Below, one piece after another: positions 58,960 through 64,000 of a stretch of DNA of 64,000 nt; position 1 is the first letter of the stretch; each line of letters starts with the position of its first letter. A program made the translations under genes and the position numbers. The stretch is from Symsagittifera roscoffensis (lineage: Eukaryota; Xenacoelomorpha; Acoela; Convolutidae), in assembly GCF_963678635.1 (NCBI RefSeq), contig NC_087067.1, forward strand, positions 870,001 through 934,000. Direction: 5' to 3'. The notes under the pieces are model-generated. The model worked only from the letters and a program-made list of their open reading frames with translations. It was not told the origin of the DNA and did not search any database.

Positions 58960-59768
58960 ACCAATTTTTATATAACAAGCCTTACTCGATTGCGTTAGTA
59001 GCTCGAATTTAGACTAAATTGCAAACCAGTTTTTTTTTGACACCGAGACAAATCAGTGGAAGTTTTTACGGTCGCTCGAATCACGGCCAAAAGGGCTGTA
59101 ATATGATATATCACTCGACCTATTCCGATGATTATTTGTGGTGCTTAATTTTTCGTGAAGAACAAAAAAAACAAAGGACCCGAATTTAAAGTTGTTCCCC
59201 ATTTTCAATGGCCAGAATAATTTTCAGGTTAATTTACGCGGTGGAATGGATGAGAGACTGAACTTCTCATCTAGCTCTTTGTATTTTTGTGACCATTTGA
59301 AGAATGGGAAGGAACTTTGTATTCGAGTGTATTGTAGTTTTTTCTTTTTTTGTTTTCTACGCAAAATCAGCTACCACAAGTAATCGTCGGAGAGAGTTTA
59401 CTGATATATCATATTAAAGCCCTTATAGTCGTGATTCGAAAAAAAATTCAAAAAAATTTCCTGTGTCGAGAAAGGCCGGTTTGATATTTTTGGTTTTTCG
59501 TCTTAATTCGAGCGAGTAAAGCGAGCAAGCAGGCTAACAGTATAACAGCTGGCTTTTGTAACATTTTTTTGTTTCCGTATTTTTAGTCATTTTTCTACAA
59601 AAAATGTTTTGAAACTGGTCTATTCGACCATGACTATCGAAAACGCCTATTTTTTTTCGTTCAGATCTTTTTATTACACAACAAAAAAGTAACACTCATT
59701 TGGAAAAAAATGTTTTTTTTTGTGAAACTTTCAGTGCTACTTGCACAGTAACCGGCTATCCTTGTTTT
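58960..59768. repeat. Inverted pair of H1 elements
   Basis: 58960-59215 is a reverse-complement copy of the H1 left part (ACAAAGGACCCGAATTTAAA against GGAACTTTGTATTCGAGTGT on the other side). 59265-59768 is a direct copy ending TGCTACTTGCACAGTAACCG, then GCTATCCTTGTT. The two left ends face each other across about 50 bp. Confidence 0.65.
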
Positions 59769-60198
59769 TTTAAAGTTTTTGCTATTATTGCCTGTCTTTT
59801 TTTTCGTTTTCAACGTTTTTTTTTTTCAAAACAGGTTTTTTGAGGTCTGCATATTTTTTGCTATTTGGAAAGCAACTGGTTATCACTTTTTAATTTCAGA
59901 GTTATCACGGCTTCATTTACGGGCATCATTTTCTTTAAAAAATTATATTCATTTTACAATTTTAAGTTTGTGGAATTGTTGAATTTACAAATGTTTACTG
60001 TTTAAGGTCTTGATCTCGGATCCTGTGATTTTTCGTTGATTTTAGTTTGATTTCCTTGCTTTTGTACACGGTGGCACTTCTGTCAAAAGAATGTGAGCAG
60101 TAGTTTAGAATTAAATATGGGATATTTTAAGAAAGAAAAAGAAACCTAAATGGACATTTAAATATTACGAAAAGTCGATGGCCAACATATTTGCAAAG

Positions 60199-60204
60199 TT
60201 TATT
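60199..60204 (-). terminator. Poly(A) signal of the CITED-like gene
   Basis: AATAAA on the minus strand (TTTATT on the plus), about 90 bases after the stop codon at 60290. It implies a short 3' UTR. Confidence 0.6.
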
Positions 60205-60289
60205 TGTTTTAGTACAAAACTAGTTTTTATAATCATCTTTCCATCGTCTATTTGTAAATTATTTCTCATTTGTCTGTCATTTTGTTCGT

Positions 60290-62608
60290 TTAACATTTTT
60301 GGCCGATTGGGTTAGTGGTTCTCTGAGCCGAGCAACTCAAAAGCGACTGTTTCATTTTTGTATCTGTGGCAGAAGTGGAGCTTGCCGAATTGTTAGTCGT
60401 TGAGTAGCCGTGACTTGCTGTCGTTTGATTCGGATTTGTCGTGTTTGAAGATGTCGTGTTGGAGGAAAATACGGAGTCGTTGCAATCTGAAAAAATGTCG
60501 ACCAATTCGGGTAAGTGGTCCAGTTTCTCGATGCCCAGTTCCTGTATCAGGTTTTCAAGCATCTCCTCAGTGCTGGTTCGGATGCTGTTGTTGTTGTTGT
60601 TGTTGTTGTTGCTCGGCATTAGTCTGCTAAGCGGGTTCTGAGAATTGTTGTTGTTGTTGTTGCTGGTGTTGTTCATGCCACAGACGTTGCTGCTCTCGCC
60701 TACTGAGTCTCCCATTCCACTGTCGGGACTGCTGTGAGTGTCGGTGTTGCTGCTACTACACGTACTGTCTTTTCGACTGTTGTCGTTTAGCTGAGAAAGT
60801 GTAAGTGTGCTGTACGAAGTACTACTCGGACCCCCAGTGGACATGGGATTTCGAATGCTGGTGGCGTTGTTGGTCGTGCAGTTAAAGCTCATAGGATTAG
60901 TCGCATCGATGTTCGTCGATGAGGACAGTCGGCAGATCTTACTGGGTTCTCCCGAAATATCATCTGTCGCGTTGTTAGACGAGGGTTTGTTGGGGTCGTT
61001 TGGATTGTTGCAGTCGTTGTTGAATGACGAGGTGGAGCTCGACCGTCGCTTTAGTGAAGCAGACGACGAATGTTTGCGTTGATGGATTGGACTAGGAGTG
61101 GCGCGAGAAGAGGAGGAATTGTTGTTCGGATGCTGTGCTGGATTGTTCATCGGATGTTGGTTCGATATGGGACTGGCGCTCGGAGGCGTCGCCGTCTGTC
61201 TTTTGCTCGCTGACGTCATCAGAGGGTTCATGGACCCCATGTTTTGACCATGCATACCTAATTGGTTGGGTTGGACTTGAGGTGAAACTGGCATCACTTC
61301 ATGACTCGCAGGAACTGAATGAGGCGCTCCGATCATCGTCATTGAAGCTGTCATTTGCTGTTGAGCAGAAGCAGGCGAGGGCATAGGTCCATTGATGCTG
61401 TTTGGTCCACCCATCGAACTATTTTGCTGATCTTTCATTGTTAGTCGGCCATTAGGCCCCATTGGCATAGGACCTTGGGGGTAGTTTGGGTTCATCATCA
61501 TACCTTGGCTCGTATCGCTACCGAGGTTTGCTGGTGGTGTGATAGCCTGTCGCATTGCCATTTGTTGCGAAACCCGTTGTTGCTGCTGCTGTTGCTGGAA
61601 ATGTTGTTGTTGTTGTTGTAAAGCAATCAGTTTTTGCTGTTGTTGTTGTCGGTTCAGCATGTTGGCGTTCATATTGGCGGTTGAGACGCCGTTCTGCGCG
61701 GCTGCTGCTGCTGCCATTGATGCTGACTGCTGCATGCTCAGAGATTGCTGTTGTTGAGTTGACATGGAATGACTGCTATTGGGAACCATGCCTTGAAACA
61801 TGTGCTGTGTCTGCATGGACTGCTGCTGCTGCTGAGGATTCATATGAACTTGTCCCGGTGGATACATGTTCGGGTTCATTCCGTTTTGAGGTTGTCCCCC
61901 GACTCTATTCATTCCATTGGGGGGACCTCCGTTCATGGAATTCATCACTCGATTCTGCTGTGCTGCGGCTGCTGCTGCCATTTCTTGACTCATCATCATC
62001 TGGTTGCCCATCATCTGTTTGGGCATCCCCCGTTGCTGAGAAGCGCCTCCCATTGCCCCCATTGGGAACTGTTGCTGGTACATTCCGTGGGGACTGTATG
62101 GCACTGTGTTGTTGTTGCTATACATGGCAATCTGTTGTGCACTCATTGGTCCGTTTCCCATCATCATTGCAGCATTGTGAGGGTTCCCGTTCATGCCCGC
62201 TGGCATCATAGGGCCTGCAGCGTATTTGGCGTTCGGATTGACAGCGTGACCTTTCATCATGGCCATGTTTGCAGGGTGTCCGGCTGGGTACATGGCTCCA
62301 TTTGGAGGCACCTGGCGAGTCATGTGCATGGGTAGGGATCCGGGAGGTCCTGAGGTCATCATATGGCCATTGGACATGCCAGTTGGGATCACAGTGGCAT
62401 TGGGAGTTTGTTGGACGGACATGTGAGACGGATTGGAAGTGGAGGATCCCCCGTTGAATGATGTGACTACTACACCTCCGGGGTTCCCGCCCTGAGACAT
62501 TGCTACCGAGGAGTCCATCATGTTAGGCTGGCCCATAGCTTGCATCTGCATGTTAGGGTTCCCTGGGTATCCTTGCATGTATGATGGAGCTGTGGCTGGG
62601 TTCATCAT
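60290..62608 (-). CDS. CITED-like CBP/p300-interacting transcriptional coactivator (772 aa)
   Basis: A single uninterrupted coding exon of 772 codons. Residues 1 to about 680 are low-complexity: Met/Gly/Pro/Asn-rich first (MMNPATAPSYMQGYPGNPN), then poly-Gln, poly-Ala and a Ser/Asn-rich part with a basic patch (HQRKHSSSASLKRRSS) and poly-Asn. Residues about 681-702 read EEMLENLIQELG then IEKLDHLPEL, matching the EE.L..L..E.GL..I.ELPEL motif of CITED proteins, with an acidic/hydrophobic follow-up (VDIFSD). In that family the segment binds the TAZ1 domain of CBP/p300, and LPEL competes with HIF-1alpha. Vertebrate CITEDs are roughly 180-270 residues, so this one is unusually long and has a 64-residue tail after the motif. 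Presumed nuclear. The start is chosen because a TGA lies in frame just upstream. A Gln-rich coactivator of another family is the alternative. Confidence 0.72.
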   Translation of the reverse strand: MMNPATAPSYMQGYPGNPNMQMQAMGQPNMMDSSVAMSQGGNPGGVVVTSFNGGSSTSNPSHMSVQQTPNATVIPTGMSNGHMMTSGPPGSLPMHMTRQVPPNGAMYPAGHPANMAMMKGHAVNPNAKYAAGPMMPAGMNGNPHNAAMMMGNGPMSAQQIAMYSNNNTVPYSPHGMYQQQFPMGAMGGASQQRGMPKQMMGNQMMMSQEMAAAAAAQQNRVMNSMNGGPPNGMNRVGGQPQNGMNPNMYPPGQVHMNPQQQQQSMQTQHMFQGMVPNSSHSMSTQQQQSLSMQQSASMAAAAAAQNGVSTANMNANMLNRQQQQQKLIALQQQQQHFQQQQQQQRVSQQMAMRQAITPPANLGSDTSQGMMMNPNYPQGPMPMGPNGRLTMKDQQNSSMGGPNSINGPMPSPASAQQQMTASMTMIGAPHSVPASHEVMPVSPQVQPNQLGMHGQNMGSMNPLMTSASKRQTATPPSASPISNQHPMNNPAQHPNNNSSSSRATPSPIHQRKHSSSASLKRRSSSTSSFNNDCNNPNDPNKPSSNNATDDISGEPSKICRLSSSTNIDATNPMSFNCTTNNATSIRNPMSTGGPSSTSYSTLTLSQLNDNSRKDSTCSSSNTDTHSSPDSGMGDSVGESSNVCGMNNTSNNNNNNSQNPLSRLMPSNNNNNNNNSIRTSTEEMLENLIQELGIEKLDHLPELVDIFSDCNDSVFSSNTTSSNTTNPNQTTASHGYSTTNNSASSTSATDTKMKQSLLSCSAQRTTNPIGQKC
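60503..60514 (-). other. LPEL motif of the CITED-like protein
   Basis: TTA CCC GAA TTG on the minus strand encodes L699-P-E-L702, the diagnostic core of the CBP/p300 TAZ1-binding segment in the CITED family. Confidence 0.7.
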
Positions 62609-62785
62609 TTCGATCCCAATCCCGATTCAATTTGATTCTGATATTCCAATAAGTGAGTTAATAAGTGGTTTGCTCCTGAAGATGATTCTTGTTAATAACA
62701 GTGGCTTGAGATCAAGTTGTCACGTGGTTTTTCTGTTCCGCTGTCGAAGTCATTCGTAGATTTTTTGTCAGTTGTGAATCAAAAT
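62609..62785 (-). other. 5' UTR part of the CITED-like main exon
   Basis: A strong acceptor CTTTGTATTTCAG|A at 62786/62785 precedes 177 bases with stops in the coding frame. It contains a short upstream frame (MTSTAEQKNHVTT) that could dampen translation. Confidence 0.6.
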
Positions 62786-62921
62786 CTGAAATACAAAGTG
62801 GATTTTAATTTTAGAATCTGATAATCCTGGTCAAGTTATTTTGTAAAATTCAAAAATTTAAAATTGAAGTGACAAATTAGTTGGTGGATTGAATTGGAAG
62901 TCTCGAAACGCGATAACTTAC

Positions 62922-63077
62922 CTTTGAGTTGTTACACATGGATAGAAGCTGCAAAGTTTTATGATTTTCATGACTTATAGTAACTGACTTTTGAGTGGCT
63001 TTCTGCCTTGAATAAATTTGATTTGTGAAATTCAGGTTGGTTTGTGTAATTAATTGAGTGGGTGATAAAAGGTGCAA
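62922..63077 (-). other. Non-coding 5' exon of the CITED-like gene
   Basis: It ends in a textbook donor, CTCAAAG|GTAAGT, at 62922/62921. The following 136-bp intron runs to the acceptor at 62786. The exon's upstream limit is not defined; 63077 is nominal. Confidence 0.5.
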
Positions 63078-64000
63078 AAAAGAGAGGAGAACACTAAATA
63101 GATAGGCAATTATTGAGGACTATAAAATAGTATGATTTAGTAATGATTCGATCGATGATTTGATTCGATCTGTTCTCAATTGAACAATTCTGTTTAATAT
63201 GCTCTATGAGAGAATTCTATGTGCTCAATTCATTCTATTGCTAAGTCTACTTTTTGTAATCTGTATCGTTTCTATCACAGTAATAAAGTAATACTAATCT
63301 ATGATCTGCTGGCTGCTATATTCTGCTAGTTATCTTTATGTACTAACTAATATGTCGAGAAAAGACTCAAGAGTAAGAGAGATTGTATGTTCTGTTTAGT
63401 ACACAATTAGTAAGTGAGTTCTGTGTTGTGTTGTGTGGTGAATGGTGTTTAACTATGTAGAAATATGTTTGTTTGTTCAGCTCTATTTTAGCCATAGGCC
63501 TACCAATGCCCACAACTTCCAACCACAATTTATGCCTCAATTACACTTTAAACAACACGATGCTTTCTTGATCACTCAATAATGTCCTAGTGTTTTGTGC
63601 ATGACTTTTTCACTTTATATTATGGAAGTTTGGTGGAGTGGAATAATAATGCAAGTGTTATACCATTGCATGTTCTAGGAGCTAGGAGAATCTTAGGAGT
63701 TGACATGGTTGCACGGGATCCTTGGGTATCTAAATTCAGACAACTATGATCAGGAAATGGTGGCCATCAAATCATAATGACCATCAATCAAATCAACCCT
63801 AAGTGCAGTCATGTACATGTAACTGTAGTATGCAGACAGATTAAGAGTAGAATTGATTTGATTTTAGCTGAGGATTAGTTCACATTCAAACAGACTAGAC
63901 CATTACGCACCTTAAAAATTTAGCTCAACTTGGATTTGTTTAAAACTCAAGTGATAGACAAGATATCTCATGTACGATGGATGCGTCAGTGCAACTAGCA
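63078..64000. other. Upstream region of the CITED-like gene, no other gene seen
   Basis: Less repetitive than the rest of the window. Contains TATAAAATAG at about 63120 on the plus strand. No exon is recognised. It may hold the promoter or a first intron of the minus-strand gene. Confidence 0.35.

Noticed and set aside
61555-62211. 218-codon and 188-codon plus-strand frames
   Set aside because: Antisense shadows of the CITED-like coding exon; their Cys/Leu/Val-rich or His/Ser-rich composition is what complementing Gln/Met/Asn codons produces.
60290-62608. Mastermind-like coactivator
   Set aside because: Composition fits, but the basic Notch-binding N-terminus is absent and the conserved C-terminal segment matches CITED proteins better.

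Overview
The window is from an animal nuclear genome. It is strongly AT-rich, its genes carry spliceosomal introns and no bacterial-type operons are present. Satellites and several kinds of transposable element occupy most of the DNA. Four protein-coding loci can be rebuilt by joining exons across phase-compatible splice sites: two related rhodopsin-class receptors, a METTL13-type eEF1A methyltransferase and a CITED-type CBP/p300-binding coactivator.

Left part, minus strand (1 to 28.3 kb): one receptor gene, called GPCR-B here, is spread over about 27 kb in at least six short exons (28190-28331, 27277-27393, 22532-22664, 21847-21994, 20715-20846, 1333-1508). The exon for its seventh helix was not found and probably lies beyond the left edge. 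Its 19-kb fifth intron holds a 1,817-bp tandem duplication, a jockey/CR1-like LINE, an 8.5-kb satellite of 246-bp units built from five monomers of about 49 bp, an inverted SINE pair and a decayed ORF. A 2-bp insertion breaks the frame just after its NRFY motif.

Middle (28.8 to 37.5 kb): a decayed second LINE and small repeats separate GPCR-B from its intact paralogue GPCR-A (four exons, 34506-37467, minus strand, 365 residues). The two proteins align closely but share only one intron position.

Plus strand (38.4 to 49.1 kb): METTL13 (EEF1AKNMT), six exons, 678 residues. Its first methyltransferase domain keeps the SAM-binding glycines and its second has lost them. Intron 1 appears to be GA-AG. 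Intron 3 contains a broken BEL/Pao retrotransposon on the opposite strand.

Right part (49.6 to 60.2 kb): repeat-derived DNA, including a 3-kb array of 77-bp units and a tandem SINE trimer. At 60.2 to 62.9 kb on the minus strand lies a 772-residue Met/Asn/Gln/Ser-rich protein. Near its C-terminus is a CITED-like CBP/p300 TAZ1-binding motif containing LPEL. A 5' UTR exon and a poly(A) signal are visible.

The genes share no obvious pathway beyond the two receptors being tandem paralogues. Two of fourteen inferred introns are non-canonical G*-AG (one GA-AG, one GC-AG). Together with extreme intron turnover and abundant non-autonomous elements, this recalls appendicularian (larvacean) tunicates, but that placement is inference only.
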